From Chloroflexota bacterium (GTDB taxonomy: Bacteria; Chloroflexota; Dehalococcoidia; Bin125), in NCBI GenBank assembly GCA_009838735.1, contig VXQZ01000039.1, positions 1 to 34,530 on the forward strand: a stretch of 34,530 nucleotides of DNA, read 5' to 3'. Shown piece by piece: positions 6,674 through 15,683 of the stretch. Both the position numbers and the translations under genes were made by a program. The stretch's first letter is position 1, and each line of letters begins with the position of its first letter. Below the pieces are notes generated by a model. It did no database searches. It had not been told where the DNA came from and saw nothing but the letters and a program-made list of their open reading frames with translations.

Positions 6674-9600
6674 ATGACCGTCTGCGGTCTCAGTGTCTGG
6701 CTGCCTCGAGCAGCCGGATTGACGCTGTGCGCCTGTTCGGTTCTCGTTTCCATACATGTCGGGTTAGCACAGGGCGCACCCGTCATTGATTCGAGCAGCG
6801 TCGACGGATCAACGCTGACCATCACCTTCTCAGAATCCCTGACCGCCTCCAGCAGCGCAGTGGCGTCGGAGTTCGCCGTCAAGCACGGCGAGGAATCCGT
6901 CTCCGTGTCTTCCGCCGAAGTCGGCGGCGCCGTCGTCACGCTGACCCTGACGGAAGCGGTCCCGGATGTCGATTGCAGCGACGAGAGCGTCAGCGTTGGC
7001 TTCTCGCCAGTGAGTTCCTCCCTCATCGGCGTCGGTGGGGGAACGATCGAGCAGTTCTCGGACCAGAGCGTCGCCAACCGTACCGACGCAGCGCCCCGGA
7101 TCGACTCGATCGAATCAGACGCCACTGGTCGATACATCTACGTCACCTTCTGCGAAGCGATCGCCGATCTCAGCTATCAGTGGTCCGACTTCTCCGCCTT
7201 CAAGGTCTCGGTGGATGGCGTCACGCGACCGGTCAATGATCTGTTGCGGCGCTCGGACTCGCCCAACCGGCTCGACATCCAGTTGAGCCGCAGTCAGGCG
7301 ATCAGCGAAGGCGACTCCGTGACGCTCGCCTACGATCAGCGCCGCGCCAACGCCGACTATCCGCTTGCCGACCTCGATCAGGGGAACCAACTGGTCGAGA
7401 GCTGGGCCGCGCGCTCGGTGACCAACAACGTTGACGGTCCGCCCACGCTGCAAACGGTCTCCGCGCTATACGAGGTCGTCACGTTGACCTTCAGCGAGCA
7501 ACTCGATGAGGACAGCGTCCCTGACGCGAGCGCCTTCACGATCGGCGGCGTTCAGAATGTTCCGGCCGTGGACGACGTGACCGTCTCGGGGCAGACCGTC
7601 ACCCTGACACTCGACGGCATCCTCCACAGCCGTGACTCGCCCACGTACACGCTGAGATATCTCGAGCCGAACCAGGCGCCGCTCAGGCAACTGGACGGCG
7701 CGCACAACGTCGCTGACGTCTTCTCGTTCCAGTTCAAGAGCAGCACGCCCGACCGGAAGCCGGCGGTCAGCGAAGCGGCGGTAGACGGTTCGGTCCTCAC
7801 AATCACGTTCGATCTGCCGCTCAAGGCGGTCGCCCCGGCCTCGGCGTTCACTGTCGCCGGCGAAGTCGAAATCACGGTGACAGCGGCGGCGTTCGAGGGC
7901 TCTGTGGTCACGCTGACGCTCTCGCCCGCGGTGACCGTCGATTCCTCGATCACGGTGTCCTACTCGGTGCCCGACTCACCGCCCAGGATTGAGGCGCGCA
8001 ACAACCGCGACGTGGACGCGTTTCGCAGTCAGCCCGTGACCAACAGGACGTCGGCGCCAGTTCCCGAGTTCAGCCGGGCCGAGACCTCGGCCGACGGGAC
8101 CAGACTCACCATCAACTTCACGCTCCCGCTCGACGCGACAGCCGAGGGAACGCCTGCAGCGTCTTCATTCTCGTTGTCGGGCACAACTGCCTCGGTCTCG
8201 TCGGTCACGGTCTCAGGCAGCGGCGTGACTCTTAGCCTGGCGCCCCTGGCTGATCTGGGCCAGGTGATTGTGGTGAGCTACACGCCGCCCGAAGAGGAAT
8301 CCGAACCAAGACTGCAGTCGCTCGCCCACCAGAAAATGGTCGGGGCATTCAGTGGGCAGCCGGTCACCAACTCCACCGACGGCAAGCCCCGTCCGCTCTC
8401 GGCGACGGTCGCTGCCGACCAGATCGAGATCACGTTTGATCGGTACTTGGACAGCCAGTCGGAGCCCGCGGCTTCCACGTTCGCGCTCGGCGGAGTCGCG
8501 GCGACGGTTTCCGATATCTCTATCGAGGGCAAGATCCTGACCCTCACTGTCGATCCAGAAGTTACGCATCGTGATTCGATCACGGTTGGCTACACACAAC
8601 CGGCCGAGACGCCGCTCAAGCGGGCAGGCAGTTCACTGCTGGTCGACTCGTTTGTGGAACTCGGAGCGACGAACAACACCGAAGATCCGACGCCGACATT
8701 TCGCTCGGCTTCGGTGGACGCCGCCGGGCGGACCTTGACGATTGTCATGTCCCATGCCTTGCTGGCAACCTCGGTCGGCACTCCCGCCGCATCGACATTC
8801 ACTCTCATCGGCAGCACCTCGGCCGTGGTTGAATCGGTCAAGATCAACGGATCCAGCATCGAGCTGACCCTGAGTCCACTAGCAGACCTCAATGAGACGG
8901 TCAGCGTCAGTTACCAACCGCCGAGCGACGCCACGGCCTCCGCCCTGCAGAGTCTCGATGGCGAGTGGAAGACGGCTGCCTGGTCGGTTCAGCCAGTGAC
9001 CAACCATGCCGACGGCGTGCCAAGACCGGTGAGCGGGAGAGCAAATGGACACACGGTCGTTCTGACGTTTGATCGCGACCTGGATGAGACCTCCGTCCCA
9101 CCCAAGGCAGATTTCAGCATCGCTCCAGGCGAGATCGTCGTGAGCGGAGTCGATATCGACGACGACACGGTGAACCTCACGCTGTCAACTGCGCTCCAGC
9201 ACGACGACGACGTCTCCGTGACGTACTCCGCGGCGGACGACGTCAAGTTGAAGCGCGACGGTCACGAGCTGGCGGTGTCAGCATTTGACGAAGTCGAAGT
9301 CACGAATGAGACGCCGGAGCCCCTGTTGCGCAGGATCGTCGGTAACCGGCAAGCGATCGTCGTGTCCTTCTCGAAGTCGTTAGACGTCAACTCCACGCCC
9401 GCAACCTCTGCCTTCTCTCTGGGGGCGGATCAGCCCGTCGTCAGCGAGGTGACCGTCAACGCCATGACGGTCGACCTCACCCTCGACCGAGCGCTGAGCG
9501 AAGGCGCGGCGTACACGTTGACCTACACGGCGCCCTCGGATTCTCCTTTGACAGCGTCCGACGCTTCGGAGATACCAGGCTTCTCAAAATCCGTGACCAA

Positions 9601-12600
9601 CCAGACTGATGTCGCTCCGCGGGCGATCTCTGCAACAGGTGACGGATCCACAGTGACGATCGGGTTCGATCAGTCGCTGGACGATGGCTCGAGCCTGACG
9701 GGGAGCGCATTGAGCATCTCGGCAGATCCGGGGGCAACTGCGACCGCCGTGTCGTACGTAGACGCCTCGATTGAGTTGACCCTGTCGCGGCCGCTGGCCG
9801 AGGACGAGTCAGCCTCAATTTCTTACATGCAGCCATCAACCGGGGGAATCGCCGACCCGTCCGGTAACCGGACGGAGTCCTTCGCGATCACCGTCGACAA
9901 TCGGACCGACACGGCGCCAGTACCAGTGTCGGGAACCGTCGAGGGCGACACGATCACGATCACGCTGGACCAGGCCCTGGCCGCCGCTTCCCTCTTCGAC
10001 CTGGATCTGGAGGACAACAGTGTCGTGCTCGACCACTTCACACTGACGGGATCCGACGCGGAAGACACCGACGTGATTCGAGTTGTGGTGTCCAACGGCG
10101 GACCGAACAACGTCGGCAAGATCGTGCTCACCTTATCCAGAGCGACTCGGGAAGGTGAAGCGCTGACGATCAGCTACTTCCCCAACTCCGGAAGCATCCG
10201 GATTCGGGATGACGATGCCGGAAAGAACCGGGCAGAGATCAACAGATATGCGCTAACCAATCTGAACGATGAACCACCGGTCGTCGAGTCGGCGAAGGTC
10301 GACGGAACGACCCTGGTTGTCACGTTCGATCAGGAACTCGATGCAGATTCAACACCTGACGTCTCGGCCTTTTCGCTGTCTGCCGACGGTCCGGCAATCT
10401 CCACGGCTTCGATCGCAGGAGCGGTACTGACGCTCACGCTGGCGACGACCGCTATTGAAGACGCCGAATACCAGTTGACGTACACACCGCCCGTGACCGA
10501 CCGGATCCGCGATCCAACGGGAAATGACGCTGTCGGCTTCTCCAGGGATGTCGACAATGCCACCGACTACGCGCCAACCCCAGTCTCGATCAAGACGAAT
10601 CAGGCAGGCACAGAGGTAACAGTCAGATTCGACCAGGCAGTGTTGATACCCGATACGTTCGAAAAGACGTCCTTCAGCTTCGACACAGACGAGCAGATTC
10701 ACTCCGTCATCGTGGATCCGAATGTTCGCGGGAGCGTGCAGCTGATTCTCATTCTCGAGAGCAATTCCGCCATTCGCGAAGGCGCCGTCATCAACCTGGA
10801 GTACGAGCCGCCAACATCTGGGGGTCTGCGGGACGACGACGCTGGAAACCTGCTGGAGTCGTTCACAGAGCCGGTCGATAACACCGTTGACGTGGCCCCG
10901 CTCCTGACGGAAGCGACGGTCAATCGCGACTCCGTATCGCTCAGGTTCGATCAACCGTTGGACACCGATCATGTCCCACCGGCGAATTGTGATCAACTGC
11001 CAATCCAGTCGGAACGGGCAGCATGCCATGAGGTTCCGGACATCGCGTGGTTTCGCATAACTCGAGACGCCACCGAGGAACTGGAAGTCGAGGAAGTGAA
11101 GGTGAGCGGCTCCGTCGTCGAGCTCGTGTTGCGCAACACAGTCTCCAGGAACGCCGTGATCACGCTGGCGTACGCTCGTGAGTCACTCGCGGATGGCACG
11201 TACAACCTGCGCGACACATCAATGCCGCACCATCCCGTCGCCTCATTCGGCCCGATTCAAGTCACCAATCTGACCGCGGCCGCTGCCCTCGAGGTGGCAT
11301 TTGATCGGCTCCGACCGGACAGGATCGAAGTGAGCTTCGACGGTCCGCTGTCGAAGACGGCAACAGACGGTCGGTCGCTGGTCACGGTCTCCGTCGACGA
11401 GACTCCCGTCGATGTCGAGTCGGTGAACACCGACGGTTCCAATCTGACGCTGAAGTTGAAACAGCCAGTGACCGAATGTGCCCCCGTTTCGCTGACATAC
11501 GTTCCCGGAGACGCGCCGCTGCTCGACATTGATGGACGTGAGGTAGTCGCGTTTGCATTCCAGGTCGCCAATCTGCTCAACCCGCAATGGGGTCTCAGCT
11601 GTCTGCAGTCCGATGTCGGGGCGCTGCAACTGACCTTCACCGATCTGTCGTTGCTGCAGAGACAAGGATTCGCGTGGCAACTCACGGTCAACGAGCAAGA
11701 CCGGGCATTTCGCACGGAGGAATCCGAGCGCGCGCTGCTCTTGAGGCCTGCGAAGTCGATCTGCGAAGGCGATATCACGATCGTCAGGTACTCCTCCGAT
11801 CTGTCGCCCGATCGACTTCAACTGGAGCGAACCATTCGCGTCGCGGCCCCGTGCGCGTTATCCGCCTCGGCAGACGGCGAGCGCTTGAGCATCACCTTCG
11901 ACGGTCAGTTGGACGGATCACCGGCCGATCTGTCGGGGTTCTCCATCAGCGGCCGGGCCTCCCTGGAGGCGGTCGAGGGCGTCGAGGAACAGGTACTGAA
12001 ACTCAGATTGACCCCGCCCGGCTTGCCCGAGGGCGACAAGGCCGAGATCTCATACGAGGGAGACAGTCTGATCAGAGGCGAGTTGACCGTCGGCCCGTTT
12101 GTGCTGCCGGTCCTCGACAGGACTGCCCCTCCCCAGCTCGAGTCGGCCTTCGCCCTGAACACCTCAGTGTTTCTGACGTTCGACCAGCCCTTGATTGAAC
12201 GGTCAGTGCCCGCCTCGCGCTTCATCCTCAGCGGGCCCGGCATCGACGCTCACGTGTCGGCCGTCAGCCTGACCGGCTCATCCGTCTACCTGGAACTGTC
12301 CGACCAACTGCCGGACGACCCCGACCTGTTCGGTCTCGTCTACCTGGCCGCGACGCGCGGCGGACTGGCCGGACTGACCGGATCCCGGGTCCCCGACTCC
12401 GTCTTCCTGGTCCGTAACTACACCGAAACGCCGCCAACCGTACTTTCCGCTGAGGCGAATTCCTCAGAAATCGAATTGACCTTCGACCAGGAGATTGAGC
12501 CGGATGGTGCACTGCCTGCCGATTTCACAGTTGTCGCAGGACACAGATCGATCTCGGTGGCATCCCTGAGTTGGTCGCCGGTGAGCGTGACGCTAACCCT

Positions 12601-13270
12601 GGATGAGCAAGTCACGTCACTCGATGCTGTCGTGTTGCGCTATGCGCCGGGTGAAGGCCGGAACATCCGGGATCGATCGCACCAGGAGCTGGAAGCGTTT
12701 GAGCTCCGCGCCCAGAATCTGACTTCCGCGCCGATCTCGATCGCCGAGCGAGTCGCCGAAGCCGAGCTCCGTGCTAGCAGCGGGACCACCACCTTCGCGC
12801 ATGAGCTGGTCCGCGGATTCGCCTCTCTTGAGGGAATACGGGTCAGCCTCGCCAGCGGAAACGGGTGGACCAGGGTCGCCCGAGCGGATCTGCAAGTCTC
12901 TGTCGATGCCTCGCGCATCGGAGCCGCATCGACGCGAATCGAAGTGGCCCCGATTGACCACCTCGAGACGATGCTGGAACAGCTCGAAACCGGTGCGTCA
13001 TCCTGCTGGAATCCTGATGCATCGGATCGATTCACAGCCTGGTGGATCGGCGCCAGCGATATTCATGGCGTGCCCGCTGAGGACCGAATCAGAGTCATGC
13101 TCACCGGAGTCTTCGACCCCTTTCATACCGCCAGAATCTGCGTCATGAACCTCGCTACCGGCGATTGGCGTGTGCATAGACCCGGCCGGCCAATGGTCGC
13201 GCCGGCGTTGGTATTGATACACGAGATTCCCGTGACGATTAGCCGCGATCAGCTGTCTCTCGCAGGGTGA
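6674..13270 (+). CDS. Giant secreted protein with about 19 SwmB-like Ig/beta-sandwich repeats
   Basis: This 2198-residue protein begins with a signal peptide (hydrophobic AAGLTLCACSVLVSI, likely cleavage near residues 33-36, around GLAQGAP). It continues as about 19 diverged repeats of 90-130 residues. Each repeat follows the plan xPxxxSAxVDGxxLTITFDxxLD, then SAFSL, then VxLTLxxAL, then VTYTPP, and ends in a linker such as VTNxTD. This matches the SwmB-type repeats seen in large surface and adhesion proteins. Repeats 14 to 17 are the most diverged. The last 180 or so residues form a different, non-repeated domain containing TAWWIGASDIHG and a possible disulfide pair. No LPxTG motif, S-layer anchor or terminal membrane helix is visible, so the mode of attachment is unclear. 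It is probably exported by Sec, with roles in adhesion or the cell envelope. Its 3' end overlaps birA by 32 bp, convergently. Confidence 0.88.
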   Translation: MTVCGLSVWLPRAAGLTLCACSVLVSIHVGLAQGAPVIDSSSVDGSTLTITFSESLTASSSAVASEFAVKHGEESVSVSSAEVGGAVVTLTLTEAVPDVDCSDESVSVGFSPVSSSLIGVGGGTIEQFSDQSVANRTDAAPRIDSIESDATGRYIYVTFCEAIADLSYQWSDFSAFKVSVDGVTRPVNDLLRRSDSPNRLDIQLSRSQAISEGDSVTLAYDQRRANADYPLADLDQGNQLVESWAARSVTNNVDGPPTLQTVSALYEVVTLTFSEQLDEDSVPDASAFTIGGVQNVPAVDDVTVSGQTVTLTLDGILHSRDSPTYTLRYLEPNQAPLRQLDGAHNVADVFSFQFKSSTPDRKPAVSEAAVDGSVLTITFDLPLKAVAPASAFTVAGEVEITVTAAAFEGSVVTLTLSPAVTVDSSITVSYSVPDSPPRIEARNNRDVDAFRSQPVTNRTSAPVPEFSRAETSADGTRLTINFTLPLDATAEGTPAASSFSLSGTTASVSSVTVSGSGVTLSLAPLADLGQVIVVSYTPPEEESEPRLQSLAHQKMVGAFSGQPVTNSTDGKPRPLSATVAADQIEITFDRYLDSQSEPAASTFALGGVAATVSDISIEGKILTLTVDPEVTHRDSITVGYTQPAETPLKRAGSSLLVDSFVELGATNNTEDPTPTFRSASVDAAGRTLTIVMSHALLATSVGTPAASTFTLIGSTSAVVESVKINGSSIELTLSPLADLNETVSVSYQPPSDATASALQSLDGEWKTAAWSVQPVTNHADGVPRPVSGRANGHTVVLTFDRDLDETSVPPKADFSIAPGEIVVSGVDIDDDTVNLTLSTALQHDDDVSVTYSAADDVKLKRDGHELAVSAFDEVEVTNETPEPLLRRIVGNRQAIVVSFSKSLDVNSTPATSAFSLGADQPVVSEVTVNAMTVDLTLDRALSEGAAYTLTYTAPSDSPLTASDASEIPGFSKSVTNQTDVAPRAISATGDGSTVTIGFDQSLDDGSSLTGSALSISADPGATATAVSYVDASIELTLSRPLAEDESASISYMQPSTGGIADPSGNRTESFAITVDNRTDTAPVPVSGTVEGDTITITLDQALAAASLFDLDLEDNSVVLDHFTLTGSDAEDTDVIRVVVSNGGPNNVGKIVLTLSRATREGEALTISYFPNSGSIRIRDDDAGKNRAEINRYALTNLNDEPPVVESAKVDGTTLVVTFDQELDADSTPDVSAFSLSADGPAISTASIAGAVLTLTLATTAIEDAEYQLTYTPPVTDRIRDPTGNDAVGFSRDVDNATDYAPTPVSIKTNQAGTEVTVRFDQAVLIPDTFEKTSFSFDTDEQIHSVIVDPNVRGSVQLILILESNSAIREGAVINLEYEPPTSGGLRDDDAGNLLESFTEPVDNTVDVAPLLTEATVNRDSVSLRFDQPLDTDHVPPANCDQLPIQSERAACHEVPDIAWFRITRDATEELEVEEVKVSGSVVELVLRNTVSRNAVITLAYARESLADGTYNLRDTSMPHHPVASFGPIQVTNLTAAAALEVAFDRLRPDRIEVSFDGPLSKTATDGRSLVTVSVDETPVDVESVNTDGSNLTLKLKQPVTECAPVSLTYVPGDAPLLDIDGREVVAFAFQVANLLNPQWGLSCLQSDVGALQLTFTDLSLLQRQGFAWQLTVNEQDRAFRTEESERALLLRPAKSICEGDITIVRYSSDLSPDRLQLERTIRVAAPCALSASADGERLSITFDGQLDGSPADLSGFSISGRASLEAVEGVEEQVLKLRLTPPGLPEGDKAEISYEGDSLIRGELTVGPFVLPVLDRTAPPQLESAFALNTSVFLTFDQPLIERSVPASRFILSGPGIDAHVSAVSLTGSSVYLELSDQLPDDPDLFGLVYLAATRGGLAGLTGSRVPDSVFLVRNYTETPPTVLSAEANSSEIELTFDQEIEPDGALPADFTVVAGHRSISVASLSWSPVSVTLTLDEQVTSLDAVVLRYAPGEGRNIRDRSHQELEAFELRAQNLTSAPISIAERVAEAELRASSGTTTFAHELVRGFASLEGIRVSLASGNGWTRVARADLQVSVDASRIGAASTRIEVAPIDHLETMLEQLETGASSCWNPDASDRFTAWWIGASDIHGVPAEDRIRVMLTGVFDPFHTARICVMNLATGDWRVHRPGRPMVAPALVLIHEIPVTISRDQLSLAG

Positions 13271-14060
13271 CCTCGCCGGCGATGAACGTTCGCTGCTCTC
13301 CATCGCCGGTCTCGACAATCAATGCGCCCGCATCATCAACGCCGACGGCGCGACCATCGATCGCTTCGCCGCCGGCCAGCGTGACGGTCACATCCCTGTT
13401 CAGCGTGTTGAGGCGCGAAATCCAGGTCTCGTGCAGCTCTGCGGCACCGGCTTGGCGATAACGCTGCTCGAACGCATTGAGTAGAGCGGCGAACACCGGT
13501 TCGCGCTGTTGCCGTTCGCCGAGCTCGATCATCAGACTGGTCGCGGGCCGATCGATCTGCGTCGCCCACGGTGCCGGATCAAAATTGACATTGAGCCCGA
13601 TCCCAATCAGCGCGTAGCTCGGCTGGCCTTCGCTCCAGTCGGCCTCGATCAAGATGCCGCCCATCTTGCGATGCTCCATCTGGATGTCGTTAGGCCATTT
13701 GATCGTCGGTTGCAGCGGCGACGTTTCGCGCACGGCGTCGGTCGTGGCGACCGGACTGATAATGCTCAGGCGTTTCAGTTCCTCAATCGAGGGGCGGACA
13801 ATCAACGTCGTATGGATGCTCTGTCCAGGCGGCGAAACCCAGATCCGGCCCTTAGTGCCGCGGCCTGCCGTCTGCTCGTCGGCGACGACCACCGCGCCGT
13901 GCGGTGCGCCGGCCTCGGCGAGACGGCGCGCGTCGTCCATGGTCGAGCTGGTCTGAACGAGGTAGTGGAGTTCCCGACCGAACTCCTGGGTGGTCAGCAG
14001 GGATCGGACCAGATCAATATCAAGTCGTTGATCTGGCGGCAACAAGTCATGGTTGGACAT
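13239..14060 (-). CDS. birA: Biotin--[acetyl-CoA-carboxylase] ligase, group I (no HTH)
   Basis: This 273-residue cytosolic enzyme activates biotin with ATP and attaches it to the carrier lysine of biotin-dependent carboxylases. The catalytic core shows SSTMDDARRLAEAG, the adenylate-binding loop GRGTKGRIW (66-74), KWPNDI (121-126) and KMGGILIEA. The C-terminal SH3-like domain includes LNTLNRDVTVTL. The N-terminal repressor helix-turn-helix of E. coli BirA is absent, so it is a ligase only. The gene converges on the giant SwmB-like gene and their 3' ends overlap by 32 bp. A hairpin at 14087-14116 isolates it from upstream transcription. No strong ribosome-binding site precedes the ATG at 14060. 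Confidence 0.95.
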   Translation of the reverse strand: MSNHDLLPPDQRLDIDLVRSLLTTQEFGRELHYLVQTSSTMDDARRLAEAGAPHGAVVVADEQTAGRGTKGRIWVSPPGQSIHTTLIVRPSIEELKRLSIISPVATTDAVRETSPLQPTIKWPNDIQMEHRKMGGILIEADWSEGQPSYALIGIGLNVNFDPAPWATQIDRPATSLMIELGERQQREPVFAALLNAFEQRYRQAGAAELHETWISRLNTLNRDVTVTLAGGEAIDGRAVGVDDAGALIVETGDGEQRTFIAGEVTLRETADRG

Positions 14061-14086
14061 GGCCGAAGGCTAGCGAGTTAAACGGT

Positions 14087-14116
14087 ACGACCCCGAGCTG
14101 GGCGGCCCGGGGTCGT
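14087..14116 (-). terminator. Hairpin between the small upstream ORF and birA
   Basis: ACGACCCCG (14087-14095) pairs with CGGGGTCGT (14108-14116), a perfect 9-bp GC-rich stem with a 12-nt loop. On the minus strand it is followed by TACCGTTTAAC, only a short T-run. It fits a weak intrinsic terminator for transcripts coming from the aminotransferase side. Confidence 0.5.
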
Positions 14117-14155
14117 CGTGTTCGCCCAGGAATCGGGCGACGGTTCAGAAAGCGC

Positions 14156-14221
14156 TTAGGAGGCGCCCACCTCCACTACGCTGCGTCGTCGATACCTGGG
14201 CGAAAGTTGACTATGTCCCAA
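14156..14221 (-). CDS. Candidate 21-residue peptide with a very strong ribosome-binding site
   Basis: On the minus strand AGGAGGTGAT (14227-14236), a perfect complement of the 16S rRNA 3' end, is followed at suitable spacing by a TTG codon at 14221. That frame encodes a 21-residue basic peptide with the stretch QLSPRYRRRSVVEVGAS, then TAA, then the hairpin at 14087-14116. An alternative reading uses the ATG inside the ribosome-binding site and gives only five residues. The order of strong ribosome-binding site, short ORF and hairpin resembles a tiny gene, a leader peptide or a peptide precursor. I recognise no family and the start codon is uncertain. Confidence 0.3.
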   Translation of the reverse strand: MGHSQLSPRYRRRSVVEVGAS

Positions 14222-14284
14222 GTTGCATCACCTCCTTTCCTGCCACGCAGAGTAGCACGGAAGTGAGTGCCTCCTCAATCCCGA

Positions 14285-15628
14285 TCAGAGGACCGAGGTC
14301 ACCTCGCGGACCGAATCCTCGACGATCGTGAGGATCTCGTCGACCTGCTCTTCAGTCGCGACAAGCGGCGGGGCGAGCAGGTAGCCGTCGTTCCGCACAC
14401 GGCTGATCAGCCCGCGGCGTTGGCAGGCCTTGAGCAGTTTGGCGCCCATGGCGTCCTCGACGGGGAAGGCTTCGTCGGTCTCGGGATCCTTGAGGATGTC
14501 GAAGCCGCACATGAAGCCCAGGCCTCGCACGTTGCCGATGTGCGGATTCTCGGTCAGCCGCTGAAGCCCCGAGAGCAGCTGGTCGCCCCGCGCTGCGGCG
14601 TTCTCGACCAGGCGCTCGTCCTCAAAGATCTGCAGGTTGCGCAGACCGACGGCGGCGCCGGTGGCGTGCCCGGAATTCGTGTACGCATGCATGAACTTGC
14701 CCGGACCGTCGGTGATCGTCTCATGCACTTCCTTCGACCAGACGGCCGCGCCCATGGGCACATATCCGGACGTGATCGCCTTCGCGATCGACATCATGTC
14801 GGGCTGGACGTCGAAGTGTTCCAGCGCGAACCACTTGCCGGTGCGACCGAACCCGGTGATCACTTCGTCCACCACGAGCAGCACCTCGTAGCGGTCGCAG
14901 ACTTCGCGCAGCCGGGGGAAATAGTCGTCCGGCGGCGGGTAGACGCCGCCGGCGCCCTGGACCGGCTCGGCAATCACCGCCGCAACCGAGTCCGGACCTT
15001 CCTGCTCGATCGTGGCGACGATGTTGTCGATCATCAGGTTGCCGCTGTCGATCCGGCCGCCGCCTGTTGGAACGGCGTCGGGCGTGGTCGCGTTGATGAT
15101 GTCCGGCACGGGTCGGCCGAACTGCGGCTTGAAGACCTGCATCCCCGTGGCGGCGGTCATTGCGACCGTGTTGCCGTGATAGGCCTCGACTCGGGTAATG
15201 ATCTTCTGCTTCTCCGGGCGGCCCTTCTGAATCCAGTAGAAGCGGGCCGCCTTGACGTTGGTCTCGTTTGACTCCGATCCGGAGTTGGTGAAGTAGACCG
15301 CCTGCATGTTGTCGTAGGCGAGCTCGATCACCTTCTTCGCCAGGCGAATGGCGGGTTCGTTGGTGTATCCCTCGTAGGAGTTGGAGAATCCCAGCTTGGA
15401 CATCTGCTCCTTGGCCGCTTCGCCCAGCTCTTCGCGGCCGTGGCCGACGGCCACATTCCAGAGCGCGGCCAAACCGTCGATGTAGCGCCTGCCGTCCGCG
15501 CCGTAGATGTAGACACCCTCTCCCCGCTCGAACATGACCGGTTCCTGGTGGAAGTCCGGGTGGAAGAGCGGATGCACCCAGTGATTGAGGTCGTCCGCAA
15601 CGAGCGCGCGGTATTCGGCGTTGTCCAT
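14285..15628 (-). CDS. Class III (omega) aminotransferase, aspartate aminotransferase superfamily
   Basis: This 447-residue PLP enzyme moves amino groups between an omega-amino donor and a keto acid such as pyruvate. Seen motifs are the phosphate-binding NSGSESNETN (near 116-125), VEAYHGNTVAMTAATG, the PLP-ring Asp254 in LLVVDEVITGFGRTG and the Schiff-base Lys283 in SIAKAITSGYVPMGA. The length and the start (HPLFHPDFHQEPVMFERGEGVYIYGADG) fit the putrescine/beta-alanine:pyruvate group, but the donor is not certain. GGAG lies 7 nt before the ATG at 15628. It is downstream of the MurE-like gene with a gap of 55 bp. Confidence 0.93.
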   Translation of the reverse strand: MDNAEYRALVADDLNHWVHPLFHPDFHQEPVMFERGEGVYIYGADGRRYIDGLAALWNVAVGHGREELGEAAKEQMSKLGFSNSYEGYTNEPAIRLAKKVIELAYDNMQAVYFTNSGSESNETNVKAARFYWIQKGRPEKQKIITRVEAYHGNTVAMTAATGMQVFKPQFGRPVPDIINATTPDAVPTGGGRIDSGNLMIDNIVATIEQEGPDSVAAVIAEPVQGAGGVYPPPDDYFPRLREVCDRYEVLLVVDEVITGFGRTGKWFALEHFDVQPDMMSIAKAITSGYVPMGAAVWSKEVHETITDGPGKFMHAYTNSGHATGAAVGLRNLQIFEDERLVENAAARGDQLLSGLQRLTENPHIGNVRGLGFMCGFDILKDPETDEAFPVEDAMGAKLLKACQRRGLISRVRNDGYLLAPPLVATEEQVDEILTIVEDSVREVTSVL

Positions 15629-15683
15629 TGCTTGGCTCCGTCGGATTCGGGACGTCTATGGCGGAAGGGTATGCGCTGGTTGG

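Noticed and set aside
14222-14240. Plus-strand ATCACCTCCTTTC as a 16S rRNA 3' end
   Set aside because: Only the anti-Shine-Dalgarno tail matches; the preceding sequence has none of the conserved 16S end, so it is simply the complement of a strong ribosome-binding site.
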